NCBI GenBank assembly: GCA_947649125.1
Contig: CANSQL010000011.1
Location: 1-56,569 of the forward strand
From: an uncultured Erysipelotrichaceae bacterium
Lineage (GTDB): Bacteria; Bacillota_I; Bacilli_A; Erysipelotrichales; Erysipelotrichaceae
DNA: 56,569 nucleotides
Direction: 5' to 3'
The position numbers and the translations under genes were made by a program. Under the pieces are notes generated by a model. It was not told the DNA's origin and did not search any database. It saw only the letters and a program-made list of their open reading frames with translations. Shown here piece after piece: positions 28,801 through 37,041 of the stretch (position 1 is the stretch's first letter; each line of letters opens with the position of its first letter).

Positions 28801-29463
28801 AGATGCTTCTTTCAATACCTTTTCATTCGCATAAGCTTGATCTGTTTCAAACTTATCCCATTCACTTTTCCAAGTGCTTTCTTCCCAAGAGGTTACTTTG
28901 ATTGCTTCCTTTTGCGGAACCTCATTATTGATCTTATTTCCGTATAATTCAATATCAGCTAAATTCGTTTCATAGCTGTTGGAATTATATGCCATATTGA
29001 TACGCAAATAAGCAGCTCTTGTCGATACATTATGCGTATCACCGCTTGCATCCGCCGCCTTCGTATCCGTTTTAGAAACGATTTTATCATAATGACTGCC
29101 GTCGGCAGACGCATAAATATAATAATTGGAATAAGAGCCGTCTACCTGATTAAAAATCTTAATTGATGTCAGATCATAAGTACCGTCTAAGGTAATATCG
29201 ATATATCGATTATGATCGCTCATACGACTTTCTAATTGTTCGGCATTACTTGCCCCCTCGCCTTGATGGCTCATCGTTTTCCAATAAGTTGAATGATCGC
29301 CGTCAACCGCATTGCCGATCGGATGACTGCTCGCACCCTTCGCTTTTACCTGATCTGCAGTCAAATTAATTTTACTGCCTGCAGCTCTGGTATTTGTCAT
29401 AGTAAACACACCTAACAACATGCTGAAGGATAATACAGATTTAACTATTTTATTAAGTATCAT
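22873..29463 (-). CDS. Secreted GH89 alpha-N-acetylglucosaminidase with multiple F5/8C (CBM32-like) and FIVAR-type modules
   Basis: 2196 residues. Signal peptide 1-27; F5/8C domain at about 30-175; NAGLU N-domain and TIM barrel at about 185-640; helical C-domain to about 930; five more F5/8C-type modules (about 941-1083, 1083-1234, 1235-1368, 1371-1502, 1505-1625); FIVAR-like three-helix repeats to about 1980; acidic Pro-rich linker; C-terminal membrane helix and KK tail. Catalytic residues by homology: Glu508 in DPFHEGG (acid/base) and Glu626 in GITPEALE (nucleophile). Their spacing of 118 equals that of Glu483/Glu601 in Clostridium perfringens GH89. The family removes terminal alpha-GlcNAc, for example from GlcNAc-alpha-1,4-Gal caps of gastric-type mucin. 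It precedes the sensor operon. AGAGGTGA supports the start. Confidence 0.94.
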   Translation of the reverse strand: MILNKIVKSVLSFSMLLGVFTMTNTRAAGSKINLTADQVKAKGASSHPIGNAVDGDHSTYWKTMSHQGEGASNAEQLESRMSDHNRYIDITLDGTYDLTSIKIFNQVDGSYSNYYIYASADGSHYDKIVSKTDTKAADASGDTHNVSTRAAYLRINMAYNSNSYETNLADIELYGNKINNEVPQKEAIKVTSWEESTWKSEWDKFETDQAYANEKVLKEASNLVGRVIGDKWKASFVFELRSSLNGQDVYEVKDGPDGTIVIRGNNGIALASGFNYYLKNYARVDYNPLFASNTDMKELVPVGEAIIKTTQYDLRYALNFCTYSYTMSFWNWDEYEAFIDWAAMNGVNLMLDIVGQEEVIRQLLLQYNYTDEEIKDYISGPGYFAWFYMQNLYSFGGPLPDSWFEQRVELGRRMHDRMQTYGIQPVIQGFSGQVPLTFDDKNNGAVLTPIDQWPTFTRPAIVSPYLTASDTAAGKKNYFPEMATKFYEAQRNVFGDVSHYYAADPFHEGGNTAGLDIAEIYKQVQSEMLKADDEAVWVMQQWQGNLNDAKLGGLVEPSQALALDLQSDLNAENGVMENHQVPWIWNMLHNFGGRMGLDGELEVTAEQMPKDFQNKNYMKGIGITPEALENSPVAYELFFDMTWSKDPIDYHAWLEKYAERRAGGTSDTLQEAWKILNETAYAKKGQYFQGAAETVINARPGLNFSAASTWGHSSILYDKTELDKALELLIDNYDAFASSPAFQYDLADVAEQVLCNSAVEYHSLMREAYNAADSAAFKSYATKFLEIIALSDEILSSNEEFMVGTWINDARNMLADADDWTMDLFEFNARALITTWGGTRSSSLNDYSNRKWAGLTKSYYYERWSMWIANRQAELDKTTKNPEYVKAESNWFLWGWRWANLKSDDGYAFDTTANTSKLKENAQKAFDDYSTTTLRANGGVVEGKVNIAKGKIFTTPSATKAGSLANMTDGSTGTFWEGEGAGPHVLTLDLEGLYEITDMNIAIRQAAGDYPMDYKVEYMDENGAWQIYEPQHTGEAMQSNTQIVKTVKATQLRLTMSTRDYAQFSVYLAEVEVFGKVLEVIKYQNVALGKTVSADRSTGTGDLANMTDGDTNTMWTASWSGNKNDMYPCTLTLDLRGAVNADFIEVYFEKIGLPFQYKIEIEDAVGNKTTVVDENSTTAPVENRLMKIPLQKKEVAKVYFTFTDRLSAGSCADPCDAASPGLAEIKVLSTESLAETKNYALGKPATVSTDASSGGPAAITDGNYSTFWNHDQYAEGEQGYAIVDLEAPQFITDIQLTFNKESYTKYYIFDVITMKADGSETIVLSETGENKSTYKIPVNDTISKIKVDFKGKQSGTSGWFDIAELEAFGPVVKNDNIIFNDGAKLNAVTENKYQNTLDDNNNTFVNGIRNQEITYELDGKYYIDHVDLTFEKAGLGLKYVIYVENEQGDRTLVVDRSESLSLLDDATISLDVHAVGTKLIFKHLGNNGQGSAYLAEERLYETRIYGGTPENAATGAAIDPSAAQSIIDDSLTSDYHAAADTPITITFEKPSDISVLAVYTETASANYIVELYDADNAKWTTVFDGRKESAKVTSKDILLSESIFADKARITPTKDMILKEVKIFKTDKRKDLQERITEIENILANKSYNDMNGSYTKEAKAKIEAKLQEAKDAVKDSMSSRDVAAWINRLNTALEEFYRDGLVYVDRSVLLKEINYTDIIRNEIAALGNDAFKNLFDQPYEAAVTKYNQYMITQADIDKAAQQLKTETEEILARFDILDQYRIQLGLTKKIAEEAVVGDTDGAYPQEALDTLNQAIADAETAFAAISDPSEAQDLIDSLKAAVTAFEASVISVDRKPLLALINAFDDLNQADYDIDTWNAYAEAIESGKALYEEAAVSLTQINDACSEIEAKYAALIKLDREALRTAIDEFENKNEKDYTAESWKAAKKAYDNAVKLYQSDSVKQSELDKATETLNDAIGALKEESVNKPDQPEKPDEPGKPDEPDDSEKPDESDKPEIPDDSNKPVTEYVDQLVNKDNQVTVFGKFPQNVQLIVDDLKDDLKQAVLDKLQNQSLLKQYTFEKLFDIYMLRNNKEYKLKDKITVKIKLDEKLMNKRNLGIVYIDDNGKTTLIPSRIENGYISFTTNHNSYYAIVSSENPIVNTATHPFAASTLPVYILLGAVLILITKKTERVLED

Positions 29464-29589
29464 ACTCTCACCTCTCTACTATAAACTATAACAAAAAACA
29501 GTTGAAAAAATTTTGCATTCATTAATAATATCTTGAATTTTTATCATAAACTACATTAAAAAAAACATAATTTTCCTATGGATTATGCA

Positions 29590-29700
29590 AAATTAAAAAG
29601 ACAGGTAAATAAGTGATACAAACCCGTTGAAGCAGATAAGAGAAATAATGAAATTTCACCGATCTGCAGAGGGGAAGTTACCGTCCTTACCTGTCTTATG
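29590..29700 (-). terminator. Long structured terminator-like element after the ABC exporter operon
   Basis: A perfect 11-bp inverted repeat (AAGACAGGTAA at 29597-29607, TTACCTGTCTT at 29687-29697) encloses about 79 bases that contain a second stem (GCAGAT/ATCTGC) and a third (GAAAT/ATTTC). On the minus strand TTTAATTTTG follows. It begins at the stop codon of the 29707-32952 gene. Such an elaborate loop is more than a simple terminator needs; it matches no riboswitch class I recognise. Confidence 0.55.
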
Positions 29701-29706
29701 TTAAAA

Positions 29707-32700
29707 TTATTCCACCGATTTCAATGATTCTACCATCGGAATTTTTTTCAGCTTACGATACATTACAATATTGACGATAAAGCCAAACAGCATCGTAATA
29801 CCGAATGAAATCAAAAAGCTGGATAAATCAATATTTCTTCCGAACATCACATGTTCCATTTCCGCAAGACTCATAATCAGCTGATGCAGTCCGATACCGA
29901 GAAGCAAGCCGCATAAGGAACCGATCATTGTCAACAGAATATTTTCACGATATACATACTGCGCAACCTCAGGATCATAAAAGCCCAATACCTTGATTGT
30001 CGCAATTTCACGTAAGCGCTCCGAAACATTGACATTGGTCAGATTATATAAAACGATAAACGCCAATAAGCCGGCCGCAACCACAAGCACGACTACAACG
30101 ATGCTCAATGAGGAAATCATATCGGAGAAGCTTTCCGCCGCACCGCGATAAAAGGAGAGTGAGGATACGATATCGTGCTTCATTAAATCATTACCTAATT
30201 CCTGTTCCGCTTGATTTGAGGATTGCTTCAGCTTTAAGACAAAGGCATTGTCATAGGGCTGTGTATGAAAGACCTCTTTATAATAGCTTGCGGAAAGATA
30301 GATATAATGACCGATATAATTTTCTACGATCCCGACGACCTTGATTTTTCTGATAGCTCCGTCTTTATCTTCAATTTTTAACAGATCGCCCACAGCTGCA
30401 CCGCTGTTCATTGACAGCTTTTCTGAAATCAAAGCACCGTCTTGACTCAATGCGATCTCCTTTTGACTGCCGCGCGCATGAAGAGAAATAAAGCTTGTCA
30501 TTGCCTTTGGATCGCTCGGCGTTATCAGTGTGACAGAAGCCGATTCATCATCGATGGGTACGGTAATATTATCCATTGTCAGCGCCGTTACTTCCGCAAT
30601 GCGAGAGTCTGCCTGCAGCTGTTTTTTCATTTCCTTCAGCTCAGATGTCGATGTATCATCCTTCAGCTGAAGCGAAGCATCGTATTTTAAGATTTCACCG
30701 TACTGCTTTGTCACAACGGTTGAAATTGAATCCTGAATCCCGAAGCCTGCGACCAGTAATGCGCTGCAGCCGCTGATGCCGATCACTGTCATTAAAAAGC
30801 GTTTTTTATATCGAAAGAGATTTCGTGCCGTTACCTTTTGAATAAAAGATAATCGCTTCCATAACGGAGTGATGTGTTCCAACAATATTTTTTTGCCTGC
30901 CTTCGGTGCTTTGGGACGCATCAACAGCGCGGGTGTTTCGGTCAATTCCTTATAAACTGCCGTAAACGCAGCCGCAACGGTAATTAACGTAACGATCGCA
31001 CCGGCACTGAAGGCCAATACCGGCTGTGCGACAAATGAAATCGAAGGCAGTGTATACATGATATTCCATGAATCAAAAATAACGGTCGGGAATATCGTCA
31101 TACCTAAGCTGCAGCCGATGATACTGCCGATTACACTCGCAATCAACGCATAAAGAATAAATTTCAAGGCAATCGCATTTTTGCCGTATCCAAGCGCCTT
31201 CATCGTTCCGATATTGTTTCGCTGTTCATCTACCATACGCGTCATCGTCGTTAAGCATACAAGTGCCGCCACAAGAAAGAAGAATAACGGAAAGACCTTC
31301 GCAATTCCATCCATGCGATCGGCTACAGAGCCATAGTCCATATAGGAATAATGAGATTTACGATCTAATACATACCATTTCGGTCGTTCCATCGCATCGA
31401 TATCGCTTCGTGCCTTTTCAAGCTTTTCCTTGCCTTTATCTAAATCTGCCTGTCCGTCAGCTTTTGCCTCCGCAAGCTCTTTGACTCCGCTGTCATATTC
31501 ACGCTGTCCCTGTATCAGCTTCGCTTCTGCCGCCGCAAATTCCTTGTTTGCCTTTGCTTCACCGGCCTTCAGCTCTGCATCCTTACGCAAAAGCTGTGCT
31601 TCCTGTGACTGAAGCATTTCCTCAGCCTGCTTTAATTGTTCCGCCCCTTGTTTCAGCTGATATTCCATGGTCTGTTTGGTTGTTTCCAGCTTAGACAATG
31701 AGTCTTGCGCAAGCTGCTTTCCTGCTTCTAAGGACGCAAGCGCTTCCTTGATCTGTGTTCGCTCAGCCTCGCTTAAATCAGGATTGTTAAGCTGTTCGTT
31801 ATACACCTTCAGCTGTTCATCACATTCCTGTATTTGTCGATTCAGCGCTGTGATCTGTTGATTCATTTGAGAAAGCTGTGAGGTGAGCTTTGTTTCGGTT
31901 GCCTCAAAGGCTTTCACATTTGTTTCATATGTCTGCTTCGCCGTATTCAGCTGTTTTTTACCATCCGCAAGCTGTTTCTTATAGGAAGTGAATTTATCCT
32001 CTGTCTTTTGCTTCTCTGTCGTTAATTTTTTCCGTCCTGAGCTCAGCTCTTGTTTCGCAGCTTCAAGCTTTACCTCGCCTGCCTTGATTTCCTTTTCATA
32101 TTGTTTTTTCCCGTCTTCATATTCTCGCTGATGCTTTTCCAATTCCTGCACAGCGCTTTGTTTCACCTGTTCAAAACGAATTTCATTTCGCTTCGGCGCA
32201 ATCGCTTCAAGCGCTGTTTTCACAGTATCGATATGCTCAAAATACGCATCCTCATAAGAATTATAGTCACGTGCGTCCTTTATCGTAAGATTGATTTCCG
32301 TATAAATATCAGACACAAAATCAGACTGCGGAATCATCACATAGAAACCAAGCTTACCGCTGCCAATATCGGTACTGCCGATTTCAGGTGACAAATAATA
32401 CGGCGATTTCACTTTACCGACTACGGTATATTCACTTGTTTTTATGCTTTCCGAAAGCTTTGCCTCACTGCCGCTTTCCAGTATCAGTTTATCACCGATT
32501 TCAAGATCCAATCGATTCAAGGTAGTTTCCTGAACCACACATTCACCGCTTGTTTGCGGCAAACGTCCTTCTGTAAGCTCAACCCGATTGATATAGTTTT
32601 CGTTATCCTGTTCCGTATTCATCGGCAGTGCATGTACCTTCAGCGCATATTGTTCGCCGTCAAGCTTTGTCAGCACGTCCTGCGTATGCGTCGCAAATAC

Positions 32701-32952
32701 CCCTTCGATTCCATCGATTTTTTGGATTGTCTTTACATCATCCGCTGTTAAGCCGAACGTGGATAATACTCGAATATCCATTAAATGATAATCATCAAAG
32801 TACTTATCGGCAGTGTGCTTCATATCCGGTACAGAAGCCTTGACTCCCGCAAAAAAAGCTACGCCGATTGCCACAATCATCATAATGGATAAAAAGCGTC
32901 CGAGTGATTTTTTGATTTCACGTAATATATCCTTCCAAAGTGCGCTGCCCAT
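29707..32952 (-). CDS. ABC exporter permease with two FtsX domains and a long coiled coil
   Basis: 1081 residues. One membrane helix near 20-40, an extracytoplasmic domain, a coiled coil at about 264-517 (rich in E, K, Q, A), three helices at about 550-680 (first FtsX domain), another helix near 735, a second periplasmic-type domain and three helices at about 940-1060 (second FtsX domain). This is the MacB-superfamily layout used for peptide or lipid export and mechanotransmission rather than sugar import. It overlaps the ATPase gene by one base (TGATG), so translation is coupled. Substrate unknown. Confidence 0.9.
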   Translation of the reverse strand: MGSALWKDILREIKKSLGRFLSIMMIVAIGVAFFAGVKASVPDMKHTADKYFDDYHLMDIRVLSTFGLTADDVKTIQKIDGIEGVFATHTQDVLTKLDGEQYALKVHALPMNTEQDNENYINRVELTEGRLPQTSGECVVQETTLNRLDLEIGDKLILESGSEAKLSESIKTSEYTVVGKVKSPYYLSPEIGSTDIGSGKLGFYVMIPQSDFVSDIYTEINLTIKDARDYNSYEDAYFEHIDTVKTALEAIAPKRNEIRFEQVKQSAVQELEKHQREYEDGKKQYEKEIKAGEVKLEAAKQELSSGRKKLTTEKQKTEDKFTSYKKQLADGKKQLNTAKQTYETNVKAFEATETKLTSQLSQMNQQITALNRQIQECDEQLKVYNEQLNNPDLSEAERTQIKEALASLEAGKQLAQDSLSKLETTKQTMEYQLKQGAEQLKQAEEMLQSQEAQLLRKDAELKAGEAKANKEFAAAEAKLIQGQREYDSGVKELAEAKADGQADLDKGKEKLEKARSDIDAMERPKWYVLDRKSHYSYMDYGSVADRMDGIAKVFPLFFFLVAALVCLTTMTRMVDEQRNNIGTMKALGYGKNAIALKFILYALIASVIGSIIGCSLGMTIFPTVIFDSWNIMYTLPSISFVAQPVLAFSAGAIVTLITVAAAFTAVYKELTETPALLMRPKAPKAGKKILLEHITPLWKRLSFIQKVTARNLFRYKKRFLMTVIGISGCSALLVAGFGIQDSISTVVTKQYGEILKYDASLQLKDDTSTSELKEMKKQLQADSRIAEVTALTMDNITVPIDDESASVTLITPSDPKAMTSFISLHARGSQKEIALSQDGALISEKLSMNSGAAVGDLLKIEDKDGAIRKIKVVGIVENYIGHYIYLSASYYKEVFHTQPYDNAFVLKLKQSSNQAEQELGNDLMKHDIVSSLSFYRGAAESFSDMISSLSIVVVVLVVAAGLLAFIVLYNLTNVNVSERLREIATIKVLGFYDPEVAQYVYRENILLTMIGSLCGLLLGIGLHQLIMSLAEMEHVMFGRNIDLSSFLISFGITMLFGFIVNIVMYRKLKKIPMVESLKSVE

Positions 32953-33656
32953 CAGTATTCGATCCTTTCAACAGGCAATGGATTTTCATTGGTTTCAATG
33001 CTTTCAATCAGTCCGTTTCTTACCTTGATCACCTTATCTCCCATCGCTGTGAGCGCAAGATTATGAGTGATGACAACAACGCTGACACCGTGATTTTTAC
33101 ATGTATCCTGTAACAGCTTTAGGATTTGTTTCCCGGTCGCATAGTCCAAGGCTCCGGTCGGTTCATCGCATAATAACAGCTTAGGATTTTTCGCCAATGC
33201 GCGCGCAATCGCTACACGCTGCTGCTCACCGCCCGATAATTGTGCAGGAAAATTAAAGGAACGCTCACCTAAGCCTACCGCCTTGATCGTTTCATCGATA
33301 TTCAACGGGTTTTTACAAATCTGCGTAGCCAATTCAACATTTTCCTTTACCGTCAGATTTTGAACTAAATTATAAAATTGAAAAACAAAGCCGATATCAT
33401 ATCGACGATAGGTTGTAAGCTGCTTCTGTGTATAATCGCTGATTTTTGTACCGTCTACATAAATATTGCCTTCGCTGCATGTATCCATACCGCCCAATAT
33501 ATTTAAAATCGTACTTTTACCGGCACCGCTGGCTCCCGCAATTACCACAAATTCACCCTTATCTATCGTAAAGCTGACTCCGCCGAGCGCTTCGATTTTG
33601 ACCTCGCCCATCTGATAGATTTTCTTTACATTTTCAAATTCAATATATGCACTCAT
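32952..33656 (-). CDS. ABC transporter ATPase (MacB/LolD-like)
   Basis: 234 residues. Walker [10 protein letters not shown] near 40-48, Q-loop [14 protein letters not shown], signature [15 protein letters not shown], Walker [13 protein letters not shown] and H-loop VVVITHN. The sequence is typical of ATPases that energise FtsX-type permeases, and it is coupled to the permease downstream. The upstream region carries tandem direct repeats that could bind a regulator. Confidence 0.95.
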   Translation of the reverse strand: MSAYIEFENVKKIYQMGEVKIEALGGVSFTIDKGEFVVIAGASGAGKSTILNILGGMDTCSEGNIYVDGTKISDYTQKQLTTYRRYDIGFVFQFYNLVQNLTVKENVELATQICKNPLNIDETIKAVGLGERSFNFPAQLSGGEQQRVAIARALAKNPKLLLCDEPTGALDYATGKQILKLLQDTCKNHGVSVVVITHNLALTAMGDKVIKVRNGLIESIETNENPLPVERIEY

Positions 33657-33681
33657 AAGCTCAGCCCCTTTGATTATCTAT

Positions 33682-33732
33682 ATTATACTCGATTTTGTTT
33701 ACTTGTGATACAGGTATGCTCGATTTCGTTTA
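33682..33732 (-). promoter_or_regulatory. Promoter with tandem direct-repeat operators for the ABC exporter operon
   Basis: -10 TATAAT at 33687-33682 (minus). Two direct repeats, CTCGATTTTGTTTA (33688-33701) and CTCGATTTCGTTTA (33719-33732), differ at one base and are 31 bases apart, three helical turns. One fills the spacer and the other lies just upstream of the weak -35. This layout suits a dimeric regulator on one face of the DNA. Confidence 0.55.
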
Positions 33733-33765
33733 TTTCTGTTAAAAATTACGAATTAAAATTATAAA

Positions 33766-35619
33766 TTATCCGAGTGTGATTTCTGCATTTTTACCACTGA
33801 AGGCAACACCGTATTTAAAAATGGTTTTAACACCTTTATTTACCAATTCCGTATCATATGCTTTCTCATTGATTTGTTTTAAGACTGCCTCAGACAGCTT
33901 TTTCAAGGCTTCTTTATCACAATGCTTCTCCGCCTTTAATTCAATCAAAATACCGGGGAGATGACTGCTTTTCGGCATTAGCTGTATGTCATATCTGCCG
34001 TTGCCCGATTCTCTGTTTGAGGTTACATACGCATTGTTAAAAAGGGTACAGATGCCAAGCATAAAGCCATGATAAAAATGCTCTTGTGCGGTATCAAAAC
34101 AGCTTACCGCCTGTAACAACAGCTCTTGAATCAAGCTCTGAAGCTTTTCTGCATTGCCGGTAAAGATTGCCTCTTGGATCGATATTGTCGTAGCCTGCGG
34201 AAGCATACGCTCGAGCTTCTGTAATATTTCTTTATTATAGACAAAGGATATTTCCTTGTTCGGTAAGGCGACCTCACACAGAAAATCACCGTTAAAGGCC
34301 GGTACAGTTTTAATGACCTTTAAATAGCCCGCTACCAGTAAAAAGCTGTAAATCGTAGACGGATTATTTTTAATCTGCGGATAAATGACACCCGTATCAA
34401 TATTCGTAACGAAGGATTTTCCGTTCACAAGTTCAGCTAATTTCGTATATATGTCATTATCAGCTTCAACGATGATTTCACCGATAATATCATTACTGCC
34501 TGTAGACTGCCAGAAGGCTCTGGGTTCACAGCGATTATTAAAATAATTGATTACCGACCAAGGATTGAAAATCTCAGTTTCACCGAATCGATAGCCGTCA
34601 TACCATTCACAAATTTCATCGTACTTTTCGCTGATGCCGTAATATGCGGCCATTTCCTTGACTTCATCTGCAGTAAAGCCGAAATAAGCACTGTATTTAT
34701 TATCCAGTACTGAATGAATCGCAAGGTTATTTAAGCCGCTGAATATACTTTCCTTAGCAACACGTAAAATGCCGGTCAAAAAGCCGTAGGATAAATGCTT
34801 ATTGTCCTTAAGTCCGCCTGAAAATAAATTGCGCATAAACAAAATCACCTGATCATAATAGCCTCTCATATGACCTTGTTGAATCGGTATATCGTATTCA
34901 TCGATTATGATGATCGGTGCTGTGTCATGGTGCTCATGCAGCATTTTAGAAAGCATATATAATGAGGAATCAAATAAAGCCGGCTCAAGATTACCGGATA
35001 TGATTTTTTCATAGTAATCACGATCCTGTATCACTGTGCTGCTCGCTAATTCCGTATGCCGCTTATATTCAATCGTAATCAGCTGTTTGATGCGCTGAAA
35101 GGTTTCTTCCCAAGAATCCTTTTTCACATCCTTGAAAGTGATAAAGATCACCGGATATTTTCCTTGATAATTACGGTATTGTTTCCCGCAGGACCAGATC
35201 ATTTTATCTTTGAAATAAATCGATGTATCCGTATCTGTTTTTTCAAAAAAAGTACGAAGCATATCCATATTCAAGGTTTTACCGAAGCGCCGCGGACGTG
35301 TATATAAAGAAACCATCGCTCGCTCATCGATAAAATCCTTGATCATCATCGTTTTATCCACATAGTAGTACTCGTCAGAGGCAAGACGATAATCAGAAAC
35401 ACCGATCGGCAGCGGTAAATTCACAGGACGATTACTTTTAATATAAGTGCCGTTTTTTACACGCTGATCGAGCGGCTTTTGTGCATCAACAGGAATTCTC
35501 CATGCGTGCTTATTCTTGAATGCTCCTTCAATTTTTCCTTCCTTACAGAAAGAGGAAACACGTCTTTCGCTCAAATTCCACAGCCTTGCGGCTTCTTTTA
35601 CGCTCATTGTTACAGCCAT
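33766..35619 (-). CDS. AAA-ATPase-like/PD-(D/E)XK protein (PF09820/PF08011 type) with an N-terminal helix-turn-helix
   Basis: 617 residues. Residues 1-48 (MSVKEAARLWNLSERRVSSF) form an excisionase/MerR-type HTH. LPIGVSDYRLASDEYYYVDKT and YTRPRRFGKTLNMDML (about 105-120) are the family's degenerate P-loop; IIIIDEYDIPIQ near 235 is Walker B. The C-terminal part has the nuclease pattern: Asp in GRYDIQLM and E-x-K in ILIELKAEK (about 545-560). These proteins are common and often multicopy in gut bacteria; their role is unknown, with defence or mobile-element links only suspected. It has its own promoter and sits alone between two ABC operons. GGAGG 7 bases upstream fixes the start. Confidence 0.88.
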   Translation of the reverse strand: MAVTMSVKEAARLWNLSERRVSSFCKEGKIEGAFKNKHAWRIPVDAQKPLDQRVKNGTYIKSNRPVNLPLPIGVSDYRLASDEYYYVDKTMMIKDFIDERAMVSLYTRPRRFGKTLNMDMLRTFFEKTDTDTSIYFKDKMIWSCGKQYRNYQGKYPVIFITFKDVKKDSWEETFQRIKQLITIEYKRHTELASSTVIQDRDYYEKIISGNLEPALFDSSLYMLSKMLHEHHDTAPIIIIDEYDIPIQQGHMRGYYDQVILFMRNLFSGGLKDNKHLSYGFLTGILRVAKESIFSGLNNLAIHSVLDNKYSAYFGFTADEVKEMAAYYGISEKYDEICEWYDGYRFGETEIFNPWSVINYFNNRCEPRAFWQSTGSNDIIGEIIVEADNDIYTKLAELVNGKSFVTNIDTGVIYPQIKNNPSTIYSFLLVAGYLKVIKTVPAFNGDFLCEVALPNKEISFVYNKEILQKLERMLPQATTISIQEAIFTGNAEKLQSLIQELLLQAVSCFDTAQEHFYHGFMLGICTLFNNAYVTSNRESGNGRYDIQLMPKSSHLPGILIELKAEKHCDKEALKKLSEAVLKQINEKAYDTELVNKGVKTIFKYGVAFSGKNAEITLG

Positions 35620-35647
35620 ATCCTTACCTCCGTGATATCTTAATTAC

Positions 35648-35676
35648 ATTATATCGGAAACAAAACAAAACAACAA
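35648..35676 (-). promoter_or_regulatory. Promoter of the AAA/PD-(D/E)XK gene
   Basis: On the minus strand TTGTTG (35676-35671), 17-base spacer, TATAAT (35653-35648), about 28 bases upstream of the ATG. Confidence 0.75.
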
Positions 35677-35740
35677 GTATACTTCGGAAGAATATCAATT
35701 TTATTTGATATCCTTCTTTTCTATCCTTCTTTTCTCATAA

Positions 35741-35797
35741 AAAAACAATGAGAATGACAATACCTTGAAGGTTCTGTCATATTCACTGTTTTTATTT
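35741..35797 (-). terminator. Terminator of the NatAB-like ABC operon
   Basis: On the minus strand AAACAGTGAATATGACA pairs imperfectly with TGTCATTCTCATTGTTT across a loop holding ACCTT/AAGGT, followed by a T-run. Confidence 0.65.
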
Positions 35798-35802
35798 GTT
35801 TA

Positions 35803-37041
35803 TTAATCGTTGTGCTTGAACGCCTTCAGTATTTGTGAAAGCTTCAGTGTATTGCCGTAAGATAAGGTTCCTCTGCGATACAGCTTAGCGCCGATAAAGC
35901 CCATCAGCACGGTCGTAACAGCCAACAGCCCCAATGATATCGCTATTTCAAGCGTTGACACACTGCTTACCGCAACATTCACAAACATTACCATCCAAGA
36001 GGAAAGCGGTAAATACATCAATATCTTTGCCAGCATTCCGTCCGGTGCCTGTAACACAAACATGCTCATGGTAAAGACGACCACAATCAGCATCTGAATC
36101 GGCAGAGTAGCACCGTTTACCTCCTCTACCTTAGAGCACATCGCTCCGATAGCCCCCAGTATAAAGCTGAATAATAAATAACCCAATACCCCGAACATCG
36201 CAAAGGTTGCCAATACAGCGGACGGTATCTGCAGATACGGGTCTAACATATGATCCAATGCATCCGCATTCATTTGATAAGAAATCAACACAGAGCCGAC
36301 GATAATCGCTGTCTGCAGTACTCCTGCCAATGCACCGGCAATTACTTTACCGAATATCAGCGCATTCGGTGAACAGCTTGTCGTTAAAATTTCGATTGCG
36401 CGATTGCTTTTCTCACTGGCAACACCGACCGCAATTTGATTTCCGTATATAATAATCATCATATACAACAGGAATACAAGCATATACGTATAGAAGTAAT
36501 TTCCGGCACCGTCGGTACCGAGTACCTTTGTTTCCGATGTGATTTCACTTTGATAAATCGCATTGATTTTATTCGCATTATAATTCAAACGGGTTAATTC
36601 ATTCGTTTGATAATTCTGCTTCATAAATTCGGTAAAGCGAGACTCAGTCATATCCGTCAATGAAGAATTTTTCACATAATACGTAAAATTACGATCATTG
36701 TGAATCACAAATCCGGCATCTGCCTTTTCCAATTCCACCGCATTTTGTAATGCCTCTGCATCACTTGCATAAGTGATCTTATAATCGGCAAACTGTGCTT
36801 CGATCAATTTCTTATCACTGATGACCTTATGCGTATCACAGATCATCATCGTGCTGCTCGGAGCAGCGGCTTCTGCTTTATCGCCCTTTGATGTTCCTGA
36901 TGAATCATCATCCTTAAAAATACCCGGAAGCGACATTAAAATAAATGAGCCCGCAACGATAATCAAGGTCGATATGATAAAGGAACGCTTCTGCAGCATT
37001 GTCTTTAATTCAAATCTCAAAACCGTTAAAAATGATTTCAT
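35803..37041 (-). CDS. ABC-2 type exporter permease (NatB-like)
   Basis: 412 residues. One membrane helix near 18-38, a large extracytoplasmic domain to about 165, then five or six helices between 175 and 400 with the conserved EKSNRAIEILTTSCSPNALIFGK segment of the family. Such permeases export drugs, sodium or peptides; the substrate is not evident. The ATG overlaps the ATPase stop (ATGA). Confidence 0.9.
   Translation of the reverse strand: MKSFLTVLRFELKTMLQKRSFIISTLIIVAGSFILMSLPGIFKDDDSSGTSKGDKAEAAAPSSTMMICDTHKVISDKKLIEAQFADYKITYASDAEALQNAVELEKADAGFVIHNDRNFTYYVKNSSLTDMTESRFTEFMKQNYQTNELTRLNYNANKINAIYQSEITSETKVLGTDGAGNYFYTYMLVFLLYMMIIIYGNQIAVGVASEKSNRAIEILTTSCSPNALIFGKVIAGALAGVLQTAIIVGSVLISYQMNADALDHMLDPYLQIPSAVLATFAMFGVLGYLLFSFILGAIGAMCSKVEEVNGATLPIQMLIVVVFTMSMFVLQAPDGMLAKILMYLPLSSWMVMFVNVAVSSVSTLEIAISLGLLAVTTVLMGFIGAKLYRRGTLSYGNTLKLSQILKAFKHND

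Noticed and set aside
29597-29697. A known riboswitch or small SRP/6S RNA in the folded element
   Set aside because: None of the conserved cores I know (purine, preQ1, TPP, SAM, FMN, glmS, SRP tetraloop) can be seen in it.
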